Below, in pieces: positions 33,847 to 59,529 of a stretch of DNA of 64,000 nucleotides. The notes beneath the pieces were generated by a model. The model was given only the letters and a program-made list of their open reading frames with translations, ran no database searches and was not told the DNA's origin. This DNA comes from Struthio camelus (taxonomy: Eukaryota; Chordata; Aves; Struthioniformes; Struthionidae): positions 114,284,738 through 114,348,737 of the forward strand of contig NC_090944.1 in NCBI RefSeq assembly GCF_040807025.1, given 5' to 3'. Position numbers and translations under genes: made by a program. Position 1 is the first letter of the stretch, and every line of letters begins with the position of its first letter.

Positions 33847-34116
33847 TCACGTTGATCTGTTGTAAATAAACTTACTTCTTTCTGGAAAATGTCTCCTTTC
33901 CTTATGGTAAAGGCAGGTAACTTCCGTCCAGGAACTCCTTCCACTGTCAGGCTGGGGCTCTTTTTCCCTAAGGTTCTCTAATGAACTCCGATTGCTTTGC
34001 GGGAAATGTCTCCTCTGAGGTCTGAGCCAAGTTGAGTCATTTTGCCCTTCTACCAAACATCTGGACTCCTTTGCCATGTTCAGGGCAATCAGGTGCTTTT
34101 TTGCTGCCTCAGACAT
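33847..34116 (-). CDS. SPATA45: SPATA45, small spermatogenesis-associated protein
   Basis: A single minus-strand coding exon of 89 aa. It matches human SPATA45 (C1orf227) in order: ESRCLVEGQN (human ESNCLVERSN), RPQRRHFPQ, the best block PDSGRSSWTEV (human PDSGRSSWIKL), then ERRHFPE near the C-terminus. Placement and minus orientation between TATDN3 and FLVCR1 also match human. The start is set at the ATG at 34116 (MSEAAKKHLI), 21 residues before CLVE, close to the human leader length. The open frame extends upstream to 34164, but CAG acceptor-like sites there suggest a splice junction from a 5' exon. Molecular function is unknown. An RRHFP motif occurs twice in the protein. Confidence 0.85.
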   Translation of the reverse strand: MSEAAKKHLIALNMAKESRCLVEGQNDSTWLRPQRRHFPQSNRSSLENLREKEPQPDSGRSSWTEVTCLYHKERRHFPERSKFIYNRST

Positions 34117-35755
34117 CGTTTGAAGAAAGGTGTCTTCTGTGCAAGAGTCCTGTGCAGAAAGCAAATGAAACTGTGCGCGCTGTACTGTCAGGCAGAGAAA
34201 GGAGATGATGCTATCTAGTTGCTAGGGAAGTGAAACCTCAGATACGCCTGCAACTGTAAAACATAAACTTAATTCTAATCTCACTGTGATAGCACTAATT
34301 GGCAATAACTCTGCCTGTTATATGGCACTGATAGAGTGGCAATAGAGAAGGAAAGAATGAGAAAAGAATAAAGTCTAATTTCTTCCTTTAAAGAGTAAAT
34401 GTTATCTTTGGATGGACTTTGAGGTTATCCAAAATTCAACGGAAACATTTGGTTAAATGAAATCAGATTTGAACCAATGTGTACACCTTCTTTCAAAAGA
34501 ACAGCAGTCACTTAGGACCCTAAAGCTACATCTATGCTACTCAACCAAAGTGTCACCGCCCTTTCCCTGGCCCTGAGGCCAACTGACAGCCTGGTTACAC
34601 CTATGATGTTAAATTCTCCTGTCCTTCCAAAAGGGTGGCTGCATCTGAACCACCCGCGGGGACAGGAAGGTCCCTGGCACGTGCTAAATCCTGACCTGTG
34701 CCAATGGTAATTGGCCCAGGCCAAGATCCTGCCAGGGATCGCAGTAACAGATTAACACTGTAGATGACTGGGTTTCAGTGACCACGAACGAGCACTGCTT
34801 GAAATACCAGTACAGACATGGTGCCTCAGGAGCATTTTACACGGACATACGTTCCTAAAGCGAAAGCAGACTAGGCAGCTGTGCTTTGTAGCTTTGCTTA
34901 ACGTTTCTTTCAGTTTCCACTAGGCTTCTCCTTGCCCTAACATCCTGTTTTTGAAAAAGGCGAAGTAGTTCTAGCAAGCAGCACTTGAACTTGAAGCCAG
35001 GCAGAAGAACTCTGAAGAATTTACTCTGCATCTGACTTCAAAGGAGAAAAGTAGAAATAAATCAGACTTTTTCCTGGGACTAGCGAAAAAGGCAGGAAGG
35101 ACCTGCATCTGATATAGGTAACTATATTTAAAAAAAATCTGTTTTCTGACACATACCTGTGATCGCTGAATTCAGGATGCACCTCCAGTAGTTTCTAAAA
35201 ATCTACAGTGCCTGCACCCATCACTACTGATGTTCGGCTAAGTACTTGGGGGAAGCAAACATAGCCAAATTAATATTCTGAGGCGTGTGTTTATGTAATT
35301 ATTCATGTTGAAAATCACATCAGGAACTGTGGCTTAGATCACCTGATCTTGTGAAAAATACCAGCTCATAATTTATGAGGAAACTTAAGACTCTGGTAGC
35401 TAGGCATATCTACTAGACAGACACAAACCTGATTACACGCTAACAGATCCACAAACAATTCGCGGCATGTTATTTGCTGAACGTACACCAACAGATTTCC
35501 TGCAGAGGCCAGTAATTTACTTCTAACGTTGTTAACAAACTTAAACGTTGCTGTATTTTCTAAAGCTCTTTGGAGAACAATCTACCTGTTTATTATGGCG
35601 TTGCGTTGACGACAGGAGAATCATGATCCCGTGATGGGGCCTGCTAGACACTACGCCTATACAAACAGGTATCAAGCGGGGTTTAAGAAAAGACTTCCCA
35701 CCGAAGTAACACGTAACCGTGTAAGAACACTACGCACCTGAGCCACCCCAAATTT
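34117..35755. other. SPATA45 upstream / SPATA45-FLVCR1 spacer
   Basis: Any SPATA45 5' non-coding exon would lie here, but none can be picked by eye. No repeat or other gene is recognised. Confidence 0.45.
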
Positions 35756-36366
35756 CGGAGGCTGAGCGGGAAGGAGGAACGTTTTGCCGAGGCTCCGGAC
35801 CCGCGGCGGCGGGGGCCGCGCGCGCAGCGCCTAGCAACGCAGAGCCCCGGCGCGAGCGGGGACGCAGGGGGGAGATGTGCTGTGGATGGGGGGTCACCAA
35901 ACGCCGGCCCGGAGGCGCTCAGCCAAGCAAGGGGCTCATGGGGATGAGATTACGGGAATGAGATTGTGCGGCTGCTCCCCCTGAGATGCTGTGGGGATTA
36001 TCGGCATCGTTTTCGTCTCCGTGCGCTTCTCGGCCAGCTGCACTGACGGTCCCCACAGGTCCAGTTTAAACCAGAACTAAACGATTGTTTTTGTTTCTTA
36101 AATTTTAGCTATGGGGTTTCGAGCGACACATTTCAAAACGCCTCGCTTTGCGTCCTGCGGGCCGGTTTTAAGGACCCGTGGCAGAGGAGAAGACCCCTGC
36201 GAGAGGACGTGGCTTGCTGCCCGCGGCCTGGCGAGCGGCTGCAGCGGGTGCCACACGTGTGCTCAGCCCGGGGAGAGGAAGGGCGGGTGTTGGGGGGGCG
36301 GGGGGGTAGGTGGGAGGTTTCTTCCCGCGCGGCGGGGCAGCGAGCCGCCCCCCGCTCCGCCCCCGC

Positions 36367-36399
36367 GCCGGGCCGGGCCGGGCCGGGCCGGGCCGGGCG
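36367..36399. repeat. (CCGGG)n run before the FLVCR1 start
   Basis: Six consecutive CCGGG units followed by CGG units, about 100 bp upstream of the FLVCR1 ATG. Likely in the 5'UTR or core promoter. Confidence 0.85.
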
Positions 36400-36500
36400 G
36401 CGGCGGCGCCAGGTGACCTTGGCGGGAGGGGAGCGGAGGCAGAGCCGTGCTGCGGAAGGCGCCCGCCGCCGCCGCCAAGCTGGGCGGGGAGACAGCCGAC

Positions 36501-48211
<11,711 letters not shown>

Positions 48212-51200
48212 GGCTGAAAGAAGGTGACTTGGAAACGCACAATTTTGGTTGAACACTGAACAATACTAATTAGTATAATCACTGGATTTGTATGTATATG
48301 AGTAGTAAAATGTGTTTGTTAGATATTGGTGATATTTGTGCAGTGGAAACTGTGAAGATGCCCAGTTCATTTTGCCCAAGACCAACAATTTACCCTCATA
48401 TGGAATGTTCATCCTAGCAGTTTCCAACTTTTGTAGTTTCTCTAGTAAAGAACTGTCTGAGTGCTCTCCTGGGAGAAACATGCATTCAGGGTACACACAG
48501 GAAAATCTGGAGTACTAAAGAACAATCATATCAGAAATACCTAATCTTTTTTTTTTTTGTTTTCCAAGAAATCAAGAGTTAGTTAATTTCTTAATCAGAT
48601 TTTCTTGTGCATTTGAAAAGTCAGAGAGTAGATAGCTGCACAACTGGAGGATATTAATACTTCTATTTTTTTATTTTTTATTATATCTGATATAAACTTA
48701 CTGTTTGTTCTGGGAAACTTTGTCTATAGCACAATACTGAAAATAAGAGATGGCTGCAGTCATGAATATTTCATACTGGCATCTGACATTTCTGTTGCCT
48801 TGAAACTTCTTGGTAGATACCAGAAAGCACATAAGAGAGAGTGCTTTCTTATAGATTCATCATAACTTTTGGGGGGATATCTAACGAGTTTCCCGCTAGA
48901 CAAATTGAAGAAGAGGAGTTTCTCATAAAAGGAAAGAATAAGACCTTTGATGGTTCTACTGTGGAGTGTTTCTAGGCAATGGAAAGCTACCACTCAGATT
49001 GCCTCTACAGAATATTTTGAGTGCTTTCTCAGTTTAAGTGAGAGGAGTATGTGTTTACAAAGAGATGGTGCCTTTACTTTGTAAAGAAGATCCTTGCCCC
49101 ATCTTAAGTTTAATTAGTGCTGCTGAAGAAATTCCTTTCTGCATGTTTAACCTCCTCTGAATATTTGTGGACCATCAGCAAACGTGCTCTATCTTTTTGG
49201 CATTTATTTCTCTGCATTATGAATTGTATCATCTGTGTCTTGCAAAATTTTTGTGCTCATCACATAACTTAGAAGAAAGTCATGTCTTATCTTTCACAGT
49301 TTGTTTAAAGCTGTAAAGATGACTGAAAGGAAAGCAATGGTGCTTCACTTCATCTGATGGGATATTTGCTGTTTATATCATGCACCTTAGCTACCAAAGG
49401 AGTGGACTTCATTAACATTCACCTTGTGTTATTACAGTTATCTGAAATTGGGGTGTGGGCTTCTCCCAGCAGTACTTCTGCAAATGTTGTGCTTTATCTA
49501 CACAATTACAGAGTTGATAGCAACACAATAATGCTGAGGCCTTGCTATTACTGAGAAGTCAAACCTGAGTTAGCTGACTTTTTGCAAACGTTTCTTAGCA
49601 GAAGAAAAGTGAAAGTTCCCACAGTATTTGTGAAGCTGCCCCTTGGTAACTGTGGGTGGCTTTTGCTTTTGGAGAATAGTAATAGTATGTGCCAATTTAT
49701 ATCTTTCTTCCCTAAACACAGATTCAGTACAGCAGTTATTGTGTTCCTGGCCCAAGGTTGCTATGTATTTCCCCTATTACAAGCCTTTAGCAAGACCTTC
49801 TCTCTGCGGTTTTGTGGAAGTATTTCCTAAATATCCAGTGGAAAGTCTTTGACACTATTCATAATGCTTTCTAAATGTCTAGTACACACTATTCAACTTC
49901 CAAGACTCATTTCCCCCCCTATTTTTTATTTTTAAATTCCTTTCCCTGCTACTAGTTCCCATTTTCTTTGGTGTTTATAAGAAAGTTGACTCCTTCCTTC
50001 TGGTGTTCAGTTCATTATTGAAAAATGCTCTAGACCTGCTGGCTCCTTGTAATTTATCTTCTGCCAAATTACTTGGCTCCCCTCTGAAAAAGTTGTAAAC
50101 AAGATTTTGGCATTCTGGAAAGCCTGCTGAGCCCCTGAAAAGAAAATATTCCTAATAATGAAGGCTTAATTACATCCTGGATTTAATACCCCCTAAAAGG
50201 AGCTTGAAAGTTGGAAACGTGTGAGCATATGTTTATCTGAAAGCTATTTCTGAGCAAGGATAAAGTATATAAATACAATAACAAAGTAAAGAACAAACTA
50301 GCTATTTTATGCAATAATCTTCTTGTCAATCTCTCCAGAAACTGAGGTTCCAGCTGGTGGCAGAAATAGATCTGGGGTTGTTGGAGCTTTTTATGCTTCT
50401 GCTTTTATTTTTTGTTTTTAAATAAACAACTTCCACCCAGTCAAACTATGTCTGGAACTGGAAATAAAGTTTCTAACTCTAAGCCTTCGGATTCTGGCTC
50501 AGCCCTCAAGTAAGAGTAGTGGGGGGAGAGGGCCAAAAAAAAAAAACCTACCTAAAGAGAGGCAAACAGTTTATGCATGGAATTAAATGTCAGCCGTGAG
50601 AGGATGGGATTGGAAACCGAATCAGGAGGGACCTTCCAATCCCATGCATCAGCTTTTGCTTGTCAGTTATGCTTTTCTTTTGAGTGCTTCAAGAGAACTC
50701 TTGAGGATGCAAGAAAATCCATGTAGTCTTTAGCGTAAGCAGTCGGTCTGCCCCCAAGTTATCAGTGGCCCACTGGGGTGTATAATTGCTAACTTTCAAC
50801 TAAAAGATTCAAAGTTTAGCCTTTAAAACAGATCTGGCTTTCTCTTTCTATTTTCGCTAGAGTGTGTGAAGCTTTTGTTAACTTCAGTAAGAGGGACCCA
50901 AAGAACATTGACCCATTTTTGTCTAGGACTCCCAATATGGTCTTAAAATCCTTGTTTCTGTTGGTTAGGTTTGAAACTTTTAGGCTTGATAGCATAGTCT
51001 GGAATTTCTGTAAATGGAAGTTTTCTTCAACTTGAAAGAGAAGTTCTTCATAGCATTTATTTGTAGATTGGTGCTTGTCCTTAATAGAGTCTCTTCTGCT
51101 GCTGAGTGGTTGTGTTTTGAGAGAAGAATAAAGAACAGAAAATTTCAGAATAATAGGCCTTTCCTAGCTACATCTCCTTGGTCATCTCTTGTGCTCAGGA

Positions 51201-51975
51201 CACTCAGCTGTCTCTGAATCCATCACTGGAGTGTGTAATCAGAGCTGCCAGCCAGTGTTGCCTACTGAAAAATTGCGTTTTGAAAAATCTTTGGACTGAC
51301 TTGTGTGTTCACAACCAAATGAAATTGATTAAGCTGTGAGTATTTATCACTTTCATTTTCCATTCTGTAAACTTGTGAGATTTCCTGCGTGAATGGGAAT
51401 GTCTGACCTTTTCCGTTGCTGTCTTTCTCAATAGCTGTATGTACCACCTTCTTCAGTGTTACAGACTGCTAATGGTTGATTCATAGACCACAGGCTAGAT
51501 TGTATCCCTTGTATCCCATGTGATTCCCCCACCCCCACCATGTGGTCTGAAGTCTGTTAAGAGGGAGAATTGAGGTTAATGCATGAAATAGAATGAACTA
51601 AGCAAAAATATTTCTGAGAAGTGTATTTATTTCTAAGATCCATGTTATTTACCGACCATGTATTTGTTCTCTTCACGAAGATAGCAGAGGTCTTTTTTTG
51701 TAATTTGTTTTTGTTAGTGTCCCATTCTTTACGTTTCAGGAAAAATTTAAAAATGCTTATGAATGTTCTCTCCATGCAGTATTGTACCTATGCGTATATG
51801 TGGGGGGAATCATTCCTTATCATTATATGTTACTAGTGTTGTGTATAAAATGTAACTTGACTGAGGCCAAAATTACCATGATCCATTTTTTTTTCCAAAG
51901 CTGTCATTTAATGTAGTAAATTTTATATGTGGTTTATATACTATGTCATTAATAAAAGTGCTTGCATAGATATAT
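48212..51975 (+). other. FLVCR1: Probable FLVCR1 3' untranslated region
   Basis: AT-rich, non-coding sequence follows the stop without any splice or gene signal up to a good AATAAA at 51951. A long 3'UTR is plausible, but the end is inferred. Earlier AATAAA hexamers near 50420 and 50463 could give shorter forms. Confidence 0.5.
51951..51956 (+). terminator. FLVCR1: Candidate distal FLVCR1 polyadenylation signal
   Basis: AATAAA in the context TCATTAATAAAAGTGCTTGC, about 3.7 kb after the stop codon. Confidence 0.5.
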
Positions 51976-54197
51976 GTACTGCATCTATAGCTTCAATAGT
52001 TGAGTTATACCCTCATAGCATAGTGATTTTTCCTCCTTTGCTTTGGAGAAACTCTGTGAAGAAAAGAAAGTGCTGCTAACACCTGAAACAGAACAATCCA
52101 AAAAGTCAGCTCTTTAAGGTTAGGGCAAATATTGTTCTAGTAAAGCACCCAGCTCTAGAGAGATTTTCTGGGAAGAGGAGGTGGGGCAACTTTATGAAAA
52201 GAATACAAATAAGACATTGCAAAACATTCAGTTATGGCCCAACTTTTGTTTGTAGAACTGGAGTTGCCTTCTGTGGAAGCACAGTAAGACCCTTGTGAAC
52301 ACCCTGCATGGGTTCTTTCATTTGTCCTCAAACAAATGTTTAGCCCTGATTCCCAGGATGTGAGCTGGGAGCTGAGTGAGTTTGGGGAACCTGCTTCAAA
52401 GAGAGGTTTTTACTTCCCATTTCCACAAAAAAAGAGCTGTGGTTAGCTCTGAGCTATTTTTATATGAGAGACTCTCCACGAAATGAGGTTGCAGGTGTTG
52501 CAGAGCACAGGAAATGCAAGCCTTTTATTCCCCTGTGGTAGAATAACACTAGCATCCGGCCAAAGTTGTGTAGGACAGAGGGATGAATTTTCAGATGGGC
52601 TCTTTCTTTTACTGCCAGAAATAAAGTGTTTCTGTGAAAGCTGTAGGCTATATCCTCATTAGTGTTGTAATTTAAACTTTCCCACAGTTGGAAAGGAACG
52701 ATCTCAGCAAATTACTACTGCATTGAAGGTCGTTCTTTGGCAGACAGTCTGTCTTTCTTGAAGGAAAACACTAGAAACCTCACTAGGTAAGTGAGGCCAT
52801 CCTGGCTTAATGAATCAAAGCTGTTCTGGAGGGAAAATCCTTTTTGTTTCTAAAACTGAGGGAGGCCCTGTATATCCAGAACTAACAAGTGTCATTCCTT
52901 CCAGAAAGTGGTGCAGTTTGCACCTGGATTAAGTACACAGGCGCCTAACAATCCAGCTGGTTCCTATGCTGAAAAGGCTGCTCAGAAGCTAACTGGATTT
53001 CCTCCCTGCTGTACGTCAGCACAATGAGCCAGCCTTATCTGACCATGTTCAAAATCCATATTTAACTCTTCAGTTAAACAGCATCTTTCAGAAGACAAAA
53101 CAATAATATCCTGAACTTTGTGGAATGTCCTTCAGCAGTCATGCGTCAATTAAAAAAAAGCTAACTACTGGCAATGTGTAGACATAGTTGCTAATTGGTG
53201 AGGCTGTTCAATACTTCTTTAATAATAGGCATAGCCAGAATTTAGCCTCTAAGATACTAATTTCCAGGAGGCCTCCACGTTCTGTCTTGAGGTGACCTGA
53301 CCATTACGTATCATCTTGAAATGAGTCGGACCCGAGGTGCCATGGTTTCATTCCAAGTGAATTGGAGACAAGTGAAGATATTGCGCAGGCAGAGGGCAGG
53401 CAACAGCATTTTAATTTCTGATCCAGTCTATGGAAAGTACACTGAAAATATGTTCTTCCTGCCTCTCTGACGCAGTCATTCATTGAAAAGCGTTTTTCCC
53501 ATAAACTGATTCTGCTTATAACAATGCTTAGGCTATTAAAAAAAGTTGTAAATAGTATTAAAGGTGCATTGTCAAAATTGTGGCCTGGTGTTAGAAGCTG
53601 TAGAAATGTCAGAAACAGGAATCTACAAAAGCTATAAAGTCTGGGTGGACTGAAAAATATGCATCATGAAAGAAATAGGTTTAAAAAAAAATCTGCTCAA
53701 AGACACCTCTCCTGAGCCCAGAAGTGCTGTCACTGTGGCTGTAGTTCAGCTGCTCAGTTTATCAGCTTCATAGAAGAGGCAGTGAATGTGCATCCTAGTG
53801 AGTTGATTTTAAAATGGAAATATGTAATTAGAAGCCCTCTTTTTCCCAAGCCTAAGTGACTTTTTCTTATTGTTTTCACTCTCTTAGTATTCTATCTGCA
53901 CTTCTGTGTGCCTTCTGAAAAAGCAACTTATAAAAGTTATGTGAAAAATAGTCTCAGATGAGACTCAGTCAGTTGAGTAAAATATTATTGGCATTATTGG
54001 ACATAGCAGCTGGAAGGAAATGGCTTGCCTAAGTCGGACTGAACATACAGAGAGAGAATGAGATCTTGGGATGATCGTTTTCAATTCAGGGGTTCCTTAA
54101 TGGAGAATTTGACTTTTGCCCTAGGAAATGGTTTTGAAATTTATTTCTTCAGTTGACTTCTAGGAGCAAAATTGAATTTCAGTTTCAGACTCGTGCA

Positions 54198-54225
54198 TCT
54201 GCTCTGCTCTGCTCTGCTCTGCTCT
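54198..54225. repeat. (CTCTG)n microsatellite
   Basis: About five tandem pentamers. Confidence 0.9.
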
Positions 54226-57200
54226 CAAAAGCGACGTAAGGAATTACTAAACCCTGATCCTTGATGAGCAGCATGACTGAGGGTCTGAGCGCAGGCTGAG
54301 GCGGTGGGTATCTGCCAGGAGTTCCAACCCCGGCTCTTAGAGCACTGTGGGAATTGCTGGGGAAAATCCCACAGAATTATTCAAGACTTCCAAAGTTTTC
54401 CCAGTCTGTGCTGGGTTGACCCAGAAACTTCTCAATTTTTTTTTTCCAAATAAGGGAATCCTAAAGCTGCTCATCTGTCGATCAGTGATCTGGATAAGGT
54501 AGACTAGGGACCACAGGCGCATGCAAAGTTACTTACAATATCGCAGATTAAATTTTCCAACTAATGCCAAGGGAAAAATAAATCTGAAATGTAGCAGCAG
54601 GCTGTCTAAGCCTGCATGTATTGTTTTTCTCCATTAATTCCTTGGAATGTAACGTGATTTCCTCCTTCGTCCTCTACTTCTGAATAAACTTAGAGCCCCT
54701 AGAAGCCTACATCCTGTGCTGAACAAAGAAACAACGTCCCGCTTAGGTGAGGGTGAATCACCTTTGGTTGATTAATTGGCTCCACAGAACTTCAGTGAGT
54801 ATATGTTGTGCTCCCAGAGAACGACTGAAATTCACTCAGGGGCCTCTGGATGTGACTTCTTGCACAGATAGTAGTTACAATAAGTCCATGCAGCATGTAA
54901 GTGCCAGTGACAAATTGGCTCTCAAATTGGTAAGTGAGTAAGGTTTTTGCTGTCTTGACTCCCTAAGTTGGGGAAGATGTACTCCTTTAAAGAGCTTATG
55001 AGTCAAAAGAGGGCTAATGCTTAAAGGCTAAAAATGCTATGCTTTCTCCTTTTGTCACTGCTTCACAAAAGCTTTAAAAGGGTGGAGATGCCCTCAGAGG
55101 TTCAGAAACTTGACAAAGTTACCAAACTGTAACCTGTCAGTTACAGGAGAGCTGGAGGTCCATTGGCTTTTGGGGGGCAAAGAAGTGTGCTGGCCGTGAT
55201 TTTTTGTGGAGTACTTCACCTCTGTGTGAATCTCACTGGAGCTGAGATGTTTGAATGTGTTGAGAGGATGCAGAGCATTATCAGTCCTTCCTGAACTCTG
55301 CGGCTTGAACGATCACACTTGTGACGTGCTTGTTTATCACTCCAAAGTCAGAAAATGCTCGATAGGCTTCTTGATTTTGCTGGTTACCTCTGAAAATGAA
55401 AATAATTCACATGACAGCAAATAGTGAAGATGACACTTTGCTCCAAATGACTATAATTCCCTCAAGAGCTTTACATTTTTAAATTGCAGCAAGATTTGTG
55501 TTCAGAGCACAACAGTTGAACTTTACTCTCAGTTAGGGGCACTTCTGCAGTGTTTTGACTGCTGTTCACTCGTCGTTCACTACAGAGGGGGAATCTTAAT
55601 GTGCAGATCCCTGACTTTCAGGGAAGCCTGAAGCGATTCTTTAGATCAAAAGTTGCTTGATGAAATCATCAGTACTGTGATACCTTGTTCTACTATGGTT
55701 CTGAGAACAATGAAGCCTGGATTCCTCTCTGTGCAGATTTCACAAAGCGCCTACATTTCAAGGGGTTGTGGTTTCTAAACTTTTGTGCTCTTGCTGAGCA
55801 GCTTATATAACTTGAGCATTTTTTCGGTATACTTTCAAGAGGCAATGTGTTTGAGGAACTTCGATAAATAAGGACAAAATTTGTTCAGAGTGTTTCCTAA
55901 CCAGCATGGACCTCTGTTTCTAGAGGGCATCGGGGATCCCATAGCAGAACTACACTGCTTAATCAATTTTTAAACAGCACCAGCTCTTGCGGTTTGTGCT
56001 TCTGATCTTATGCAAGCTTTGTTTCTGTTGCAGTGCACTCCTCCCTTGATGTGGGCAGCAACAACTCAGTAGTCAAACATAGCTGCTCACTCTGTGATCA
56101 AGGTAAGTCCAGACCCTCATCTTTGCTGCCAGCCACCTGTAGCTCCCATGTAGCAAGGGCTGCAACAGGCTGACAATTGCTGAAATGAGATCCTCTTTCT
56201 GAGCAGCAGATCATTTGTTTAGCAGTTGCCCTTCTTTGTTAGCTGCATTTTTATTATGCATCATCCCTTCCCCCCCAAAAAGTAGTTGTGTTGGGTAGTT
56301 TAAACTGCCCTCTGACTGCTAAAGGTTCAAGAGGAAATAAGCAGTCAGAAAAAGGTGGTTTGAGTAGATTTGTGGAAGGTTAAGCTAGTATTTCCTTGTT
56401 TTTATAAGCAGATCTTGCAATGGAGGTAGAATCGTGTGATACACTGGCTAGTAAGACCTTCACAGCAAACGATATTAAGGTTAATATTTTCTCAAGCTGC
56501 AGCAATATTGGGGCTGAAACCTTGGAACATGACTGGAAGAGTTAGGCAGGCTAATAGGGACAATAATGTTGTACCAGTCAGCAACAACAGTTTCAGCTGT
56601 GTCTGATGCTATCAGTTGTAAATCAGAATAAGGTTACTATAATAAACACAGAAGAGGAAGGGCCAGCGATGGTGCTGTCAGCAAAGAATCAGGCCAAGTA
56701 GAACATGCTGAACTTTGTGGGGAGATGGAAGGAGAAAACTTGCAAAAAAATTTTGGGCCTGATTTATAAGCTTTCCCTGACACTTGGGCTTTTAGGCTGG
56801 AAATCTTGCTTGTTGGATTAGACGGAGATCAAGTGGAGCTCATTTAACAGTGTTTTTTTTAGATAGATTTGCTTACGATTTGTGGCAGTAAAATTATTGC
56901 AGGAGGTCCCAGACTTACTCAAGCAGAAATCAATAGACGTTACTGATGTTCTTTGTAGCGAAAATCAAAGCATCTGATGGCTGTGTTTCTGCTAGGCCAG
57001 TGCAAAATAAACAGTGGGATCTAGTTTCCAGAAAGGTTACCTTGGGGAAAGCTCCAAAGAAGCATACCCTTAAGTATTCCTTTTATAGCTTTCTTTTTTT
57101 TTTGGAATGTACTCTAGGTATTTATTTCCCAGGCTTTTATGATCACATTGATTTATACTTTAGGTTGTTGTTCCTACCCACTAAACAAATCACTGCTGCA

Positions 57201-59529
57201 AACTTGCAGCCCTAGCCAATAACATATCACCATGGTTACATCCCTATCACAGTTTAACCTTTTCTTTCCTTACTAACCAAATCCAGTTCCAGCATAGCTT
57301 CCAGTCTAGGAAAAAGCCCCGAACAAACAGGTTTTATTTCCTTTTTAGGGGCCAAACAAGGTCACAGTGGTCTTTTCAGGTGACAGGGGAATGGTTGCAT
57401 ACCAGTGATGCAATTTACTTATGTTAGGGAAACTTTCTGGACCTGTGCTTTCCTCTTCCCCTTTGCAAAGCCGAAACACCGTATTGGGATTAAATATTTT
57501 GGACTGTTACTGCTTTTCTGGACATACTGTGATTTCTAAATTCCAAGAAGGCCATTGAGATCACTCAGCCTGGCTTTAGCAGAAAAGTGCACCCAAGCTG
57601 GGAATAGTTGTAAGGTATCCAGGCCTTTCCACTGACCACTGTGAGCTGGAAGTACTGGAAATATTTCCTGCTCTGCTAGTAACCCACCTACCTTTCGAAC
57701 ACACAGTGGTGGTACGAGAACTTTCAGCGTGTGCAAAGCACTTAGCATCCACTTATGCCGAACTGGATGACGGCACAGTTGTAGATCTGTGATACTGCTG
57801 CTGATTTGCACCTAGCTGATGAAGAGGAAAAGATAAACCATGCAGCTGTTGCTCAAGCGCTCTAAGAAGACAATTCCTTGGCGATTCCTTCCCAGACCGC
57901 TAGACAGCAGCAGGTTTGCGCACCTTTTCTTCCAGAAAGGCAAACCTCAGGTGTGCTCAGAAGGGCTGGAATGGCATGGGTGACATTTCCCACACCACCG
58001 GCAAAGGGTCCATAGGCCAACTCTGCACCGGCTACCTGCAAGAGACACAAAAGGAAGCACACTGAGCGCAGCTTCGTGGCACAGCTAAGCTAGTGTGATG
58101 GCTGCTTTCTGTCAGAAGAGGTGCTCTTGCTTCCCTCCCCTCCTGGGGCTGGCTGCTGCAGTCAGCTCTGTTGTGCTGGTCTCGTTCTCCAACCTGGAGT
58201 CAGAGGAGTGACAGCACATGGGATGCAGTGCAGGGAGAGCATCTATCTGAGGAGGAGGAAGCAAGCCTCCTTCTGCCGATGGCAGGTAGTTATTAGCTGT
58301 ACTCTCACAGCGCACTCTCAAGCCGTCCTTGTTTGGTTAAGTAGCCTGCGCTGTTTTTTTTCCCCCCTCAGCTGAGAAACCGTCTTCTGCCCTCGTTAAC
58401 ACGACTGCTCTTTAGAAGTTTTTGCCTAAACGGGTCAATGAGCCCATACCAGGATGGGTACCCAGAGCATTGCTCAGGTTTCTCTGGTGGCCTGGCAGCG
58501 GGCAGAGGGTGGCCAGACCCCGAGACTGGTTTTTCTGCCAGAACGCAGAGGGCATCTCTGTAAATCCCAGACACTGAGGATTTGGCCCTTTGCCTTCACT
58601 GAACGCTAAATAAAGGGATTTGTGTTAAAGCCTTTTTGGACCTGGCCAAGAGCAAATGCACTGTGGCACTGCGAAGGGCCCTGGCATGGACTGGGACCGG
58701 TTCCCGAGCTGTGGGAACACAGGGGGAACCACCTCGTGGCCTGTGGGCTGGAGGGGTTTGGAGGCCCAGCAACTGAAGCAGGGGTGGCTGGGGCAAGGCA
58801 GGGGCAATCTGCCAGCCAGCCCATTTTTTGCTGCAACGCCCCTGCCGGTCTTGCTCCACCTCTGTGTCCGATACTTCATTGTTATCCCCTGGCAGCACAG
58901 AGCAGTGGGTGGCAGCACCGCTGCTCCTTGTGAGACTTATTTTAACGAGGATCTGTTCACAGGCGAGGTGAGGGAGAGTCTTGCTAGGATGGTCTTACAA
59001 AAGGCTGCAGGCTGGAGCCATGCTGGCAGAGGATCTGTGGAGCAGAAAGCACCGCTGAATTGCAGAGCAGCCAGTTATCACTGAGAGGGAACGCGTTCAG
59101 CGCATGAGACCTCCCAGACACTCATCGCACCGGTGGTCCATTCCACACGCTGCCAGGTCTCCGTAGCAAAGCCATCAGGCCATCCTTGAGGTTCTCCTCC
59201 TTAACCCTCTGTCGGGCTATGCCAGCCGCAGGCTGCGGGAGCCCCCTTCTGCTCGTTTTTAGTGCCTGCACCTCACCAGCAAAATGGGCTGCTTAGAAAC
59301 AGTGGGTGACCGAGGAAGCAATTTACCAAATAATCCCAAACAAGCAAATAAATGAACTGCCTTCATGCAGGTGAAATATCATAGGGTAGTGAGGGTTTGC
59401 TACATGGCAGGGCAGAATTTCCTGCTGCACGCACTGAGATATTGGCTGAGAAATGCGCTATTGGGACTCTGCAGTGGTGCTGAGATGACACCTTTGGAGA
59501 AGAAATCCTCTTGGAAAAACTGCCAATTC

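Noticed and set aside
36447-36500. Extended FLVCR1 N-terminus beginning at 36447
   Set aside because: The codon at 36447 is GTG, not ATG; the first in-frame ATG with a good context is at 36501.
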